Shown here: positions 18,071 through 27,172 of the stretch, one piece after another | How positions within the stretch are numbered: the stretch's first letter is position 1 | Layout of the letters: each line of letters begins with the position of its first letter | Assembly: GCF_001642085.1 (NCBI RefSeq) | Contig: NZ_CP014699.1 | Coordinates: forward strand, 620,001 to 684,000 | Length of the DNA stretch: 64,000 bases | From: Streptococcus pantholopis | Lineage (GTDB): Bacteria > Bacillota > Bacilli > Lactobacillales > Streptococcaceae | Reading direction: 5' to 3' | Made by a program: the position numbers and the translations under genes | The notes under the pieces: model-generated | Seen by the model: the letters and a program-made list of their open reading frames with translations, nothing else | What the model was told of the DNA's origin: nothing | Database searches by the model: none

Positions 18071-18313
18071 TTATTTGAGACCGTATTTCTTGTTGAAACG
18101 ATCCACACGGCCGTCTGCCTGTGTGAACTTTTGACGTCCTGTATAGAAGGGATGCGAGTCTGATGAAATTTCGACACGAACAAGCGGGTAAGTTTTTCCT
18201 TCAAACTCTACAGTTTCGTTAGAAGTACGTGTAGAGCCGCTAAGAAACTGATAACCGGTAGTAGTATCCATAAAGACGACAGAACGATATTCCGGATGAA
18301 TGTCTTTTCTCAT
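18071..18313 (-). CDS. rpmE2: 50S ribosomal protein L31 type B
   Basis: An 80-residue L31 starting [30 protein letters not shown] and ending [12 protein letters not shown]. It lacks the CxxC zinc ligands of type A L31, identifying it as the zinc-independent type B form. ATG at 18313 (minus) is preferred to the one at 18337 because AAAGGA lies just upstream and homologues start MRKD. It lies downstream of the DHH phosphodiesterase gene with its own terminator. Confidence 0.94.
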   Translation of the reverse strand: MRKDIHPEYRSVVFMDTTTGYQFLSGSTRTSNETVEFEGKTYPLVRVEISSDSHPFYTGRQKFTQADGRVDRFNKKYGLK

Positions 18314-18485
18314 TTTAAATTCTTTCCTTTCTGCCATGACAGACGCCTGCCATAGTTGTTAACCATTATATTTTACCAGAACTCAACTGGCTTGACAAGC
18401 TTTTTATTCAAAAAAATAGATTATTTGCCTGAGACTGATAGATAATTGCCTAGAAAGATAAGACAGGGTTTTTAGCACCTGATTC

Positions 18486-19433
18486 TTACGGCTCTGGGCT
18501 GTTTTTTAACAGTGCCTTAATTTCTTGGTAAATGATTTCGTTTTCCTCAAGGCTGTATGAATTTGCACCGCTGGCCAGAGGGTGGCCACCGCCCGCATGT
18601 CGTTTAGCGATGCCGTTGATGATATGTGATTTGCTGCGCAGGCGCACACGATAGTGGCCGTCAGGCTGTTCCACAAATATGGCCCAGGCCTCCACGCTGT
18701 TGATTTTACCTGGAGTAGCGACAATGGCAGATGTTTCAGGATCAGTAATATCAAATTTTTTCATCAGTTCCTGAGTTAGAACCAGCCGTGCCGCACCATT
18801 TTCGTCAATTTCAAGATTAGATAAGGCATAAGCCTGCAGTTTTGCAATTTTTAAAGAAAAACTGTCCATTTGTCGTGCGATAGCTGCAAAATCAAAATGA
18901 TAGTTTCTCAGCTGGCTGGCTATAGAGAAGGTTTTACTGCTGGTAGAAGGGTAGAGGAAACGCCCGGTATCACCGACAATTCCGGCATAAAGAAGGCGTG
19001 CTGCCTCATCTGAAAGTTGTAGCTGCAGGGTCATAGCAAAATCGGCGATAATCTCGCTGCTGCTGGAAGCGTCAGTATCAACATAGATAAGATCTCCATA
19101 GGCGTCGTCGTTAGGATGATGATCGATTTTAATAAGAAAATCTCCCTGTTCATAGCTGCTGCTATCAATCCTCGGCCTGTTAGCAGTATCAGTTACAATT
19201 ACTAGAGCATCTAAGTAATCGCTGTCACTTACAGTTTCCATTTGTCCCAGCCAGGCTAGTGTAGGTTCATCGTAACCTGGAGTGATGACCTTTTTATCCG
19301 GGAAGTTGTGTTTAATGATTTCTTTGAGACCAAGCTGGCTGCCCAGTGCATCAGGATCAGGTTTCATATGTCTATGGATAATGATTGTATTATACTGCTT
19401 AATTTTTGCTAAGATTTGTTCAAATAGTGTCAT
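18486..19433 (-). CDS. DHH/DHHA1 phosphoesterase (NrnA / Pde2 type)
   Basis: A 315-residue bimetal phosphoesterase. DHH motifs: HRHMKPDPDALGSQ near residue 20, VTDTANRPR about 85, the DHHPND triad about 108, and GIVGDTGRF about 150; the DHHA1 domain ends with KRHAGGGHPLASGA. Members cleave short oligoribonucleotides (nanoRNase), pAp and, in streptococci, the c-di-AMP intermediate pApA, so it probably finishes nucleotide-second-messenger turnover. Its start is 7 bases after the upstream GNAT gene and its ribosome-binding site lies inside that gene's end, so they are coupled. Confidence 0.92.
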   Translation of the reverse strand: MTLFEQILAKIKQYNTIIIHRHMKPDPDALGSQLGLKEIIKHNFPDKKVITPGYDEPTLAWLGQMETVSDSDYLDALVIVTDTANRPRIDSSSYEQGDFLIKIDHHPNDDAYGDLIYVDTDASSSSEIIADFAMTLQLQLSDEAARLLYAGIVGDTGRFLYPSTSSKTFSIASQLRNYHFDFAAIARQMDSFSLKIAKLQAYALSNLEIDENGAARLVLTQELMKKFDITDPETSAIVATPGKINSVEAWAIFVEQPDGHYRVRLRSKSHIINGIAKRHAGGGHPLASGANSYSLEENEIIYQEIKALLKNSPEP

Positions 19434-19440
19434 AAAAAAA

Positions 19441-19875
19441 TCAGTTCCTTTTTAAAATCATATCAATATGAGGGATGCCGTCTTCCAAATAGCGGCTAGA
19501 GGTCGTTTGAAAGCCAAAAGAGGCATAAAAATCTTTGAGGTAGAATTGTGCTTGGATAGAGACAGGAAGTGCGGGCAACTTTTCTTGGCAAATTTGCAGA
19601 GCCTGTCTGACTAGTTTCCTTCCAAGGCCGTTTTGCCGGCAGTTCCTTGCGGTTAAAACGCGGCCTAATGCGACACTTTCCTCTCCGGGTATTATCCGGC
19701 AGTAGGCCTGAATGTCTCCGGATTTTTTCTTGAAAAAATGCAGGGCTTCTAAATCATGTTTATCTACTTCTTGGTAGGGACAGTTTTGCTCAACAATAAA
19801 AACGGCAACCCGCACCTGATAGATAGCGAAGAGTTCGGATTTCGTCAGTTCCTCAAATGTTTTGCAGACCCACAT
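19441..19875 (-). CDS. ElaA-like GNAT acetyltransferase
   Basis: A 144-residue N-acetyltransferase. YQVRVAVFIVEQNCPYQEVDKHD, the acetyl-CoA-binding VALGRVLTARNCRQNGLGRKLVRQAL, and FYASFGFQTTSSRYLEDGIPHIDMIL match the ElaA branch of the GNAT superfamily. Substrate unknown. AAAGGAACTTT precedes the ATG on the minus strand. It heads a two-gene unit with the DHH phosphoesterase. Confidence 0.85.
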   Translation of the reverse strand: MWVCKTFEELTKSELFAIYQVRVAVFIVEQNCPYQEVDKHDLEALHFFKKKSGDIQAYCRIIPGEESVALGRVLTARNCRQNGLGRKLVRQALQICQEKLPALPVSIQAQFYLKDFYASFGFQTTSSRYLEDGIPHIDMILKRN

Positions 19876-19912
19876 AAAGTTCCTTTCTTTTCGATGTTAT
19901 TATACCATAAAA

Positions 19913-19947
19913 AAAGAGCGGTCCGACAGTATAGCAGAGCCGCTTTT
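19913..19947 (-). terminator. Terminator after the GST gene
   Basis: On the minus strand AAAAGCGGCTC and ACCGCTCTTTTTT form an imperfect stem with a T run, between the GST stop and the GNAT start. Confidence 0.6.
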
Positions 19948-20079
19948 CCGGTTTTTCCGCCCTTTTAAAAGCTGAGGACTGCCTCCCAAGTGTTAGAAAG
20001 CAGAAGCTTAGAACAAAAAGCATCAGACTGGAAGCTGTAGCTGCGGTTTAGAGACAGCAGCCAAATCAGCTTTTCGCTG

Positions 20080-20871
20080 TTATTTAATGTCTTGGTATTT
20101 TGCCTGTAAGCCACGGATGACAGCAGGCCTTTCAGCGATTTTTTCAGTCCAGGCCTGTACGTTTTGATAGGATTGGACATCAAGGAATTCTCCTGCTCTG
20201 TCCCAAATTTTATCTTGAGCCAGACGGCCGTACCATGACCAAATGGCAATATCTGCGATAGTGTAGCTGCTTCCGGCGATATAAGGCTTAAGTGCCAATT
20301 CTTTATCCAGCAGATCGAGCTGCCGTTTGGCCTCCATAGCAAAGCGATTGATACTGTACTCAATTTTTTCCGGTGCATAATGGAAAAAATGACCAAAGCC
20401 GCCTCCAAGAAACGGTGCGGCACCGGTTTGCCAGAAGAGCCAGTTTAAGACTTCTGTTCGTTGAAGAGGATCTGTTGGCATCAGCTGATTGAATTTTTCA
20501 GCTAAATAGAAAAGAATATTAGATGACTCAAAGATACGAATAGCTTTGTCCCCTGACTTATCAAGCAGAGCTGGAATTTTTGAATTAGGATTGATTGCAA
20601 CAAAGTCTGAACCAAACTGATCGCCTTCACTGATTGCGATTCGGTAAAGGTCATATGCTGCCTCAGTGATTCCCAGCTCTTTAAGCTCTTCAAACATGAT
20701 GGTCGCTTTTATGCCATTGGGCGTGCCAAGGGAATAAAGCTGAAAAGGATTGCTTCCGCTTGGCAGTGTCTGTTCAAATCGAGATCCGGCAGTGGGCTGG
20801 TTAAGGCTGCCCCACTGTCCGCCCATACTGGCAGGATTTTTCCAAATTTTAGGTGGTTGATAGTCTGACAT
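20080..20871 (-). CDS. YghU-like glutathione S-transferase / disulfide reductase
   Basis: A 263-residue GST of the YghU (Nu-class-like) group. The long N-terminal extension (YQPPKIWKNPASMGGQWGSLNQPTAGSRFEQTLP) precedes a thioredoxin-fold domain (LYSLGTPNGIKATIMFEEL, NPNSKIPALLDKSG, IFESSNILFYLAEKF) and an all-alpha C-terminal domain (YTIADIAIWSWYGRL). YghU family proteins bind glutathione and reduce disulfides or peroxides. Streptococci can import or make glutathione, so an antioxidant role fits. It is separated from the GNAT gene by a terminator. Confidence 0.9.
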   Translation of the reverse strand: MSDYQPPKIWKNPASMGGQWGSLNQPTAGSRFEQTLPSGSNPFQLYSLGTPNGIKATIMFEELKELGITEAAYDLYRIAISEGDQFGSDFVAINPNSKIPALLDKSGDKAIRIFESSNILFYLAEKFNQLMPTDPLQRTEVLNWLFWQTGAAPFLGGGFGHFFHYAPEKIEYSINRFAMEAKRQLDLLDKELALKPYIAGSSYTIADIAIWSWYGRLAQDKIWDRAGEFLDVQSYQNVQAWTEKIAERPAVIRGLQAKYQDIK

Positions 20872-21243
20872 GATTTTCTCCTTTTAAAATATAAGAGTAT
20901 ATGAAACGCATATAAACAGAACAGTATAAAGGGCACTGCAGCTGTTTGCACCGAATTTCGAGTTCACTTAAAGGCGTCCGATAAAACAAAAAGAAAAATA
21001 CTGATTAATCATTGAAGTCAGTCATTTCTTTCAGCAATTCTGCTCAAGGTGTTTTGGCGTATCAGTCAGCATACTTTTGATATCTTAAGTTTTTAAGAAA
21101 TTACCGCTCGTTGTGCTAGACTGCTTACTTTAGAGAGACGCCTTTGCTTTAACGATGTGATAAGCATAGCAAATTTACACTTGAATTTCAAATAAATTGT
21201 GTTAAGATAGTAAAAATATCATTTTGCTGCGGGAGGACTGATA
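20872..21243. other. Divergent intergenic region between GST and add
   Basis: About 370 bases without a gene. It should hold the minus-strand promoter for the GST gene and the plus-strand promoter for add; a TTGTGTTAAGATAG stretch about 45 bases before add is a weak -10 candidate. No repeat of the 105-bp family is seen. Confidence 0.5.
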
Positions 21244-22263
21244 ATGGATAGGCGATTGCTGCAAGATTTAGCAAAAACTGAGCTGCACTGTCATTTAGAT
21301 GGTTCGATTTCGATGGAGACCATTCGTCTTTTGGCTGATATGGCTGGAATTATGCTGCCGCAATCAGATCAGGAGCTAAAAAAGCTAGTTACTGTGCCTG
21401 AGCAGACTGAGAGCCTGACCGATTATCTGAAAACTTTTGATTTTATCCGCCCGCTTTTACAGACTAAAAAAGCACTGCAGATGGCTGCTTATGATGTTGC
21501 CAGACAGGCTGCAGCTGATAACGTCATCTATATTGAAATCCGTTTCGCACCGGAGCTATCTATGGATCAAGGCTTATCCGCCCCTGAGACTGTCTTTGCT
21601 GTTTTAGAAGGCTTAAAGCAGGCAAAAACAGATTTTGGCATTAGGGGAAAAGTCATTGCCTGCGGGATGCGTCAGTCTCCTAAAGAATTGACTCGAGACC
21701 TTTTTGGGCAGCTGGCAGAGCTTTCAGAAGCTGGTTTTGCTGGCTTTGATTTTGCTGGGGATGAGCATGGTTTTCCCCCTGCAAAAATTGAGGATTTAAT
21801 CCGCTATACTCAAACTTTAGGCCGTCCTTTGACCTTCCATGCCGGTGAATGCGGCTGTCCAAACCATATTGCCGATTCTATCGCTCTTGGGATTAAGCGC
21901 CTGGGGCATGTAACAGCTATTCATAATCAACCTGAAATCATCAAATCTTTGGTTGAACATCAAGTTACAGCAGAACTTTGTCTGACCAGCAATCTTCAGA
22001 CCAAAGCAGTAAAGGATTTATCTGATTTTCCCTATCAGGAATTGTATGACGCAGGTGCAAAAATTACCATCAATACTGATAACCGGACAGTATCTGATAC
22101 AAATCTAACCAGAGAATATGAACTGTTTCACCAGTACTTTGCAGCTGATTTAGCAGATTTTCTGCAGTTTAACCGCAATGCTGTCCAAGCTTCTTTTACA
22201 AGCGATGCTGAAAAAAGGGATTTATTAGCAAAAATAGAAAAATTATATGCTGCATTCTTGTAG
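21244..22263 (+). CDS. add: Adenosine deaminase
   Basis: A 339-residue zinc amidohydrolase that deaminates adenosine to inosine in purine salvage. The metal and catalytic motifs are present: [10 protein letters not shown] (about 14-23), HAGECG (about 199-204), [13 protein letters not shown], and [18 protein letters not shown] (about 276-293). ATG 21244 follows GGGAGGACTGATA. It is followed after 41 bases by the flavodoxin gene in the same direction. Confidence 0.95.
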   Translation: MDRRLLQDLAKTELHCHLDGSISMETIRLLADMAGIMLPQSDQELKKLVTVPEQTESLTDYLKTFDFIRPLLQTKKALQMAAYDVARQAAADNVIYIEIRFAPELSMDQGLSAPETVFAVLEGLKQAKTDFGIRGKVIACGMRQSPKELTRDLFGQLAELSEAGFAGFDFAGDEHGFPPAKIEDLIRYTQTLGRPLTFHAGECGCPNHIADSIALGIKRLGHVTAIHNQPEIIKSLVEHQVTAELCLTSNLQTKAVKDLSDFPYQELYDAGAKITINTDNRTVSDTNLTREYELFHQYFAADLADFLQFNRNAVQASFTSDAEKRDLLAKIEKLYAAFL

Positions 22264-22304
22264 AAATATGCTAAAATAATAGTAATGTTTTATTGGAGGA
22301 AGAA

Positions 22305-22748
22305 ATGGCTTTAGCTAAAATTGTTTTTGCCAGTATGACCGGAAATACTGAAGAAATCGCTGATATAGTCGCTCAAAAATTAGAAGATTTAGGGCATACG
22401 GTTGAAGTAGATGAGTGTACAACAGTTGATGCAGCAGATTTCGAAGATGTGGATCTGGCTATTGTAGCAACCTACACCTACGGTGACGGGGAGCTTCCTG
22501 ATGAGATTGTTGATTTTTACGAAGATTTAGCTGATTTAGATTTGTCAGGTAAACTTTACGGTGTCGTTGGGTCAGGGGATACCTTTTATGATTATTTTTG
22601 CCAGTCCGTGGATGATTTTGAGGCACAGTTTGCTTTGACAGGAGCTTCAAAGGGAGCAGAGTCAGTTAAGGTGGATTTAGCTGCTGAAGACGAAGACATT
22701 GAACACTTAGAGGCTTTTGCAGAGGAACTTTCAGCAAAACTGCCTTAA
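22305..22748 (+). CDS. Flavodoxin
   Basis: A 147-residue short-chain flavodoxin. The FMN phosphate loop is SMTGNTEEIADIV near the N-terminus; YTYGDGELPDEIVDFYEDL and GSGDTFYDYFCQSVDDFE are the isoalloxazine loops. It carries electrons at low potential, for example to reductive enzymes that use ferredoxin elsewhere. ATG 22305 is chosen because GGAGG lies 5 bases upstream; TTG at 22293 overlaps that site. It ends at a terminator before the sufB promoter region. Confidence 0.94.
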   Translation: MALAKIVFASMTGNTEEIADIVAQKLEDLGHTVEVDECTTVDAADFEDVDLAIVATYTYGDGELPDEIVDFYEDLADLDLSGKLYGVVGSGDTFYDYFCQSVDDFEAQFALTGASKGAESVKVDLAAEDEDIEHLEAFAEELSAKLP

Positions 22749-22758
22749 ACCATATCTG

Positions 22759-22792
22759 AAAGCCAAACCGAAAAAGCTGTTTGGCTTTTTTA
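22759..22792 (+). terminator. Terminator after flavodoxin
   Basis: AAGCCAAAC and GTTTGGCTT form a 9-bp stem, followed by a T run. Confidence 0.83.
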
Positions 22793-23009
22793 TTTACTAG
22801 GCTGCAAATCTAATAATTATGATGCAATTGAGTGTGCCCTATAAAACATTTTCGAACTGTCTTTTCATTTCTTGTGAGAGGCAGTCAGCAGCTTTTAGTT
22901 TTTCTGGTTTTTATTCATGAAATTGTTTTCAAAAGGGGGTATAATAGAATAAAAGCTGATTATTAGTTTTAGACAGAGGTTTTTCTGTAAGAGAGAAAAG
23001 AGGTGCACA

Positions 23010-24395
23010 ATGGTAAAAAATAGGGAGTATGCCTTTGGTTTTCATGATAACGTCAAGCCGCTTTACTCAACAGGCAAGGGGCTGACAGAAGAAATCGTCC
23101 GCAATATTTCTGAAATTAAGAATGAGCCGCAGTGGATGCTTGATTACCGTCTGCAATCTTTAGAACTATTCAACAAGCTGCCTTTGCCTGACTGGGGTCC
23201 TGACTTATCCGGCATTGATTTTGAGCAGGTTATTTATTATCAAAGATATTCCGGTGAAACGGTTCGTTCATGGGATGATGTCCCTGATAAAATCAAAGAA
23301 ACTTTTGACCGTTTGGGGATTCCTGAAGCTGAGAAGCAATTTTTGTCCGGAGCGGTGGCTCAGTATGAATCAGAAGTTGTTTATCACAATATGCAGGCTG
23401 AGTTTGAAAAACAAGGGATTATTTTTACAGATACTGACACCGCTGTCCAGAAATATCCGGAGTTGGTTAAAAAGTATTTTGGCACCATTATTTCCAATGC
23501 AGAGCACAAATTTGCTGCCTTAAACGGTGCTGTTTGGTCGGGCGGAACATTTATTTATGTGCCAAAAGGAGTTCAGTGTGATATTCCTGTGCAAACTTAT
23601 TTTCGGATTAACGGTGAGAATGCCGGTCAGTTTGAACGGACCTTGGTTATCGTTGAGGAAGGTGGGTCTATCCAGTACATTGAAGGCTGTACAGCCCCTA
23701 CCTATTCTGCCAACAGCCTGCATGCAGCGACCGTGGAAATTGTCGTCAAAAGAGATGCCTACTTCAGATATACTACTATGCAAAATTGGTCGGACAATGT
23801 TTACAACTTAGTGACTGAGCGCGGGACTGTTGCTGAAAATGGGACTTTGGAGTGGATTGATGGCAATATCGGCAGTAAGGTCAATATGAAATACCCTTGT
23901 TCCATCCTCAATGGGCCTCATGCCCGAACAACAGTTCTGTCCATGTCCTTTGCCAATTTCGGTCAGGATTTGGATGCCGGCTGTAAGGTTTTTCACAATG
24001 CTCCCCATACGTCATCGACTTTAATCTCAAAATCAGTTGCCAAGGATGGCGGCAGAACGGATTACCGCGGTCAGGTCACTTTTGGGAAGGACAGCTCGGG
24101 TTCCAAATCACATATTGAATGTGACACGATTCTTATGGATGATTTATCTTCATCAGATACCATTCCCTTCAACGAAATTCATAATGCTAATGTGGCTTTG
24201 GAGCATGAGGCTAAAGTTTCAAAGGTGTCTGAAGCTCAGCTTTATTATATGATGAGCAGGGGGATTTCAGAAGAAGAAGCGACTGCCATGATTGTTAATG
24301 GTTTTATGGAACCGATAACCAAAGAGTTGCCGATGGAATATGCAGTTGAATTAAATACTCTGATTAATATGAGTATGGAAGGCTCTGTCGGCTGA
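23010..24395 (+). CDS. sufB: Fe-S cluster assembly scaffold SufB
   Basis: A 461-residue SufB. Signature regions are [96 protein letters not shown] and [23 protein letters not shown]. In the SufBC2D complex it accepts sulfur and assembles the cluster. No sufC, sufD, sufS or sufU is adjacent: flavodoxin and a TVP38 protein flank it. That is unusual, since streptococcal sufB normally ends a sufCDSUB operon. It is either a second sufB or a transposed copy. ATG 23010 follows AGAGGTG; a TATAAT lies about 65 bases upstream. Confidence 0.94.
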   Translation: MVKNREYAFGFHDNVKPLYSTGKGLTEEIVRNISEIKNEPQWMLDYRLQSLELFNKLPLPDWGPDLSGIDFEQVIYYQRYSGETVRSWDDVPDKIKETFDRLGIPEAEKQFLSGAVAQYESEVVYHNMQAEFEKQGIIFTDTDTAVQKYPELVKKYFGTIISNAEHKFAALNGAVWSGGTFIYVPKGVQCDIPVQTYFRINGENAGQFERTLVIVEEGGSIQYIEGCTAPTYSANSLHAATVEIVVKRDAYFRYTTMQNWSDNVYNLVTERGTVAENGTLEWIDGNIGSKVNMKYPCSILNGPHARTTVLSMSFANFGQDLDAGCKVFHNAPHTSSTLISKSVAKDGGRTDYRGQVTFGKDSSGSKSHIECDTILMDDLSSSDTIPFNEIHNANVALEHEAKVSKVSEAQLYYMMSRGISEEEATAMIVNGFMEPITKELPMEYAVELNTLINMSMEGSVG

Positions 24396-24446
24396 GGTTT
24401 TGTCTTTCTTGCCAAGCGGCCCGCTTTTCTTTATAATATTAACAAG

Positions 24447-25127
24447 ATGAAGAAAATCCATTTGAAGTATGATAATCTCAAGAAAGGGTTGCTTTTAGCC
24501 GGTTTTGTGCTTATCATTCTGTATTTTTTACTTTTTATTGTGAGGCATTATCAGGATATTGCAGCTGTTTTTTCTGCAAAGCAGCCCTTGGAAGATTTTG
24601 AAGCACATTTCAAGGCTCGGACGCTGCTGAATTTTATATTGCTTATCTTGCTGACAGCAGTGACGGCGGCTATTCCGTTTATGTCCAATGCTGTTTTTGC
24701 TGTTTTTAACGGGGTGGTCTTTGGACCTTTGCTGGGCTTTGTCATGAATCTGTCCAGCAATGTCATCGGGAATTTTTTCTTGATTCAGGTGATGAAGAGG
24801 GTTAATATTGCAGACAAAGATAGTCGGTTTCAGAAGCGGCTGGCTGAATGGGAGGCTTTTGAAAACAAAACGACAGCCCTAATAATAGGCTATATGCTGC
24901 CGATTATCCCGACATTTATTATTGATTACAATGTGACGAAAATGCGGATTTCCTGGAAGCACTGGTTGCTTTGTGCTTTAATCGGAGTAGCTCCGACCAG
25001 CCTCCTCTATGCTTTTGGCGGCGATGCCATTTTATCCGGCAACATCAAACGTCTGGCTGTCATTTTGGTTATTATGATTTTGGTATATGGCAGTTATCGT
25101 TATTTTAAAAAGAGAAAAGAGAAATAA
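24447..25127 (+). CDS. TVP38/TMEM64 (VTT-domain) membrane protein
   Basis: A 226-residue polytopic membrane protein with five or six hydrophobic segments. The VTT (SNARE-associated) core is visible as IPFMSNAVFAVFNGVVFGPLLGFVMNLSSNVIGNFFLI and MLPIIPTFIIDYNVTKMRISWKHWLLCALIGVAPTSLLYAFGGDAI. Related DedA/TVP38 proteins act in lipid-carrier or phospholipid transbilayer movement, but this member is uncharacterised. It is followed after 2 bases by chorismate mutase, so it likely begins the transcript with chorismate mutase and crcB. Confidence 0.87.
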   Translation: MKKIHLKYDNLKKGLLLAGFVLIILYFLLFIVRHYQDIAAVFSAKQPLEDFEAHFKARTLLNFILLILLTAVTAAIPFMSNAVFAVFNGVVFGPLLGFVMNLSSNVIGNFFLIQVMKRVNIADKDSRFQKRLAEWEAFENKTTALIIGYMLPIIPTFIIDYNVTKMRISWKHWLLCALIGVAPTSLLYAFGGDAILSGNIKRLAVILVIMILVYGSYRYFKKRKEK

Positions 25128-25129
25128 GT

Positions 25130-25399
25130 ATGGAATTGAATCATATTCGCCAGCAGATTGATTTGGTCGACAAAGATCTGGTTGCCTTGCTGGAAAAACG
25201 AATGCAGCTGGTAACTGAGGTCAGTCAATATAAAAGGGAAAAACAACAGCCGGTTTTGGATTCCGTTCGTGAGCAGACTGTCCTAAAAAAAGCAGCTGCC
25301 TATGTCGAAAATAAAGAATTTGAAAACAGTATTGTCAGTATTTTTTCTGATATTATGAAACATTCACGCGCTTATCAAACCAGTAAATTAGAAGAATGA
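25130..25399 (+). CDS. Chorismate mutase (AroQ type, monofunctional)
   Basis: An 89-residue all-helical chorismate mutase: LNHIRQQIDLVDKDLVALLEKRMQLVTEVSQYKREKQQPVLDS is the AroQ active-site segment (Arg7, Lys/Arg and Asp region). It rearranges chorismate to prephenate, feeding PheA and TyrA; pheA is encoded 30 kb downstream. Its stop overlaps crcB by 4 bases. Confidence 0.93.
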   Translation: MELNHIRQQIDLVDKDLVALLEKRMQLVTEVSQYKREKQQPVLDSVREQTVLKKAAAYVENKEFENSIVSIFSDIMKHSRAYQTSKLEE

Positions 25400-25779
25400 A
25401 GAAAGTTTGGGCCTTATTTTTAGTTTTTATCTTGGCCTTTGTGGCTGGAATTATGCGCTATAGTTTGAGTCAGTGGCTTTCTCCTGAGTGGGGGACAGCA
25501 ATTGTTAATTTTTCCGGGACTGTTTTCTTAGCTTTTTTTATCAAAGGGATTTTTTCTGAAAAAAAGGCATCAAAAAACCTATTAACTATTTTTAGCTCCG
25601 GTTTTATCGGCAGTTTTACGACCTTTGCCGCTCCTCTTTTGCTTATGCTTCAGGCTCTGCAGGAAGGTGATTGGGCTAAATTTAGCTTTTGGTTTTTGAT
25701 TTATTTCTTAGGAGGCATAGGGGCAGTGCGTTTGAGCATTTATTTGGCCAAGAGAAGGATGGAGAGACAGAGTGATTAA
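25396..25779 (+). CDS. crcB: CrcB/Fluc fluoride channel subunit 1
   Basis: A 127-residue four-helix membrane protein with the Fluc motif pattern (GIMRYSLSQWLSPEWGTAIVNFSGTVFLAFFIKG and SGFIGSFTTFAAPLL). It is one of two adjacent subunits; paired Fluc genes often form heterodimeric fluoride channels, which protect enolase and other enzymes. The next gene starts 8 bases before its stop. Confidence 0.92.
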   Translation: MKKVWALFLVFILAFVAGIMRYSLSQWLSPEWGTAIVNFSGTVFLAFFIKGIFSEKKASKNLLTIFSSGFIGSFTTFAAPLLLMLQALQEGDWAKFSFWFLIYFLGGIGAVRLSIYLAKRRMERQSD

Positions 25780-26101
25780 TATTTTAGGGATTGGTTTTGC
25801 CTGTGGTATAGGAGCTCTTTGTCGCTATATTTTATCGTTTGCTAACAGAAAAAACTTTCCTTTTGGAACCCTGATCAGCAACCTTTTCGCGGCTTTCCTT
25901 GTAGGCTTTTTTTCGCGGCATCTGACAGATAAAAATCTTAATATCTTCTTATCTGTCGGATTTTTAGGGGGCTTAGGAACGTATGCTACCCTAAACTATG
26001 AATTTGCGGCCTTTTTCTCAAAACGATCCTATGCTTTTGTTTACTACAGCCTGACCTATGGTCTGGGGCTGCTTTTAGCCTACATCGGGATGTCAGTTTG
26101 A
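25772..26101 (+). CDS. crcB: CrcB/Fluc fluoride channel subunit 2
   Basis: A 109-residue Fluc subunit: GFACGIGALCRYILSF, FPFGTLISNLFAAFLVGFFSRH and SVGFLGGLGTYATLNYEF. The start is GTG 25772, overlapping subunit 1. As the pair differ strongly in sequence, an antiparallel heterodimer is likely. No fluoride riboswitch was recognised upstream. Confidence 0.92.
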   Translation: MINILGIGFACGIGALCRYILSFANRKNFPFGTLISNLFAAFLVGFFSRHLTDKNLNIFLSVGFLGGLGTYATLNYEFAAFFSKRSYAFVYYSLTYGLGLLLAYIGMSV

Positions 26102-26306
26102 ATAAGTCTTTGTTGAAAGCTTTAGTATGCAGTCTCTGCTCTATTTTAATGACTGACACATCGGTAAGAAATACCGATGCATTTAATCTTGAGTTATTTA
26201 AAAGAGATTTGGATTTCGCAGTATTTTTCTGGTGAAAAGGGCTGGACAGCTCTGCATATTTCTGTTAGAATAATGGTTGTGCTTGTAAAGAAAGCGCAAA
26301 AAACAG

Positions 26307-26338
26307 CTAATCCGCTGGGACGGAGCTCTTATGATTAG
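26307..26338 (+). promoter_or_regulatory. Candidate L19 leader hairpin upstream of rplS
   Basis: CTAATC (26307-26312) and GATTAG (26333-26338) pair, enclosing a shorter GCT/AGC stem, in the 5' UTR of rplS just ahead of its AAGAAGGAG site. Firmicutes carry an autoregulatory L19 leader at this position. Only the position and hairpin support this. Confidence 0.45.
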
Positions 26339-26355
26339 TAAAGAAGGAGAATCAC

Positions 26356-26703
26356 ATGAATCCATTAATTCAAAGTGTAACTGAACAACAGCTGCGGACT
26401 GATATTCCTGAGTTTCGTGCTGGTGATACAGTTCGTGTTCACGCTAAGGTTGTTGAAGGAAGCCGCGAACGGATCCAAATTTTTGAAGGGGTTGTTATTT
26501 CCCGTAAAGGTCAAGGCATTTCTGAAATGTATACAGTTCGGAAAATTTCCAGCGGTATCGGCGTTGAACGGACATTTCCGCTTCACACACCGCGTGTTGA
26601 GAAGATTGAAGTTACTCGCCGCGGCCGCGTTCGCCGTGCAAAACTCTATTATCTGCGTTCTCTGCAAGGTAAAGCTGCACGGATCAAGGAAATTCGTCAA
26701 TAA
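26356..26703 (+). CDS. rplS: 50S ribosomal protein L19
   Basis: A 115-residue L19: [75 protein letters not shown] and [25 protein letters not shown]. It binds at the 30S-50S interface. The start follows AAGAAGGAGAATCAC. A terminator follows at once. Confidence 0.97.
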   Translation: MNPLIQSVTEQQLRTDIPEFRAGDTVRVHAKVVEGSRERIQIFEGVVISRKGQGISEMYTVRKISSGIGVERTFPLHTPRVEKIEVTRRGRVRRAKLYYLRSLQGKAARIKEIRQ

Positions 26704-26704
26704 G

Positions 26705-26732
26705 AAAAAAGCTCTTTACAAAGGGCTTTTTA
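26705..26732 (+). terminator. Terminator after rplS
   Basis: AAAGCTCTTT and AAAGGGCTTT form the stem, followed by T residues. Confidence 0.85.
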
Positions 26733-26805
26733 ACTTTTTATCAAATGTCTTGCGGGTTATCCTTTCAAAAATATAGAGCAGAAATATTTTTGCTGGCAGG
26801 GAGAC

Positions 26806-26834
26806 TTGCATTCGGGCTGACTCTAAGGTACAAT
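26806..26834 (+). promoter_or_regulatory. tRNA-Arg promoter
   Basis: TTGCAT (26806-26811) and TACAAT (26829-26834) with 17-base spacing, ending 17 bases before the tRNA gene. Confidence 0.7.
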
Positions 26835-26851
26835 AGAAAGAGCTTATTTGT

Positions 26852-26923
26852 GTCCCCTTAGTTAAATGGATATAACAGCTCCCTCCTAAGGAGTAGTTGC
26901 TGGTTCGATTCCGGCAGGGGATA
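26852..26923 (+). tRNA. tRNA-Arg (anticodon CCT)
   Basis: A 72-base cloverleaf. The acceptor GTCCCCT pairs with AGGGGAT, discriminator base A. D arm contains AGTTAAATGGATATAACA, the anticodon loop is CTCCTAA with anticodon CCT, and the T arm is GCTGGTTCGATTCCGGC. No CCA is encoded. It reads the rare AGG codon. Confidence 0.95.
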
Positions 26924-27014
26924 TTGGCAGCAATGGCCTGTTTTAGTGTGTTACCAATAGATAGAGGACATTTATAGAACGAGATCTTACTTAAGAGACC
27001 AAAACCAGCAAAGC

Positions 27015-27038
27015 AAGCTGCTTAAGTGCAGCTTTTTC
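27015..27038 (+). terminator. Terminator after tRNA-Arg
   Basis: AAGCTGC and GCAGCTT form the stem with a T run. Together with the tRNA, its promoter and the rplS terminator this accounts for most of the gap from rplS to rodA. Confidence 0.72.
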
Positions 27039-27172
27039 TTTTGCCTGCAGGAGCCTGCTGCATCTTTTAATGCTGAACTGCCGGTTCTGATTTATTGCTA
27101 TCTTAGTCTGCCAATCTTGTAAGAAAAATGGTATAATAGGGGCGTTATTAGAAAAACGTAAAAGGAAGTATC

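Noticed and set aside
25772..26101. Second crcB as a recent duplication or pseudogene
   Set aside because: It is intact and divergent from the first; paired Fluc genes are normal in streptococci.
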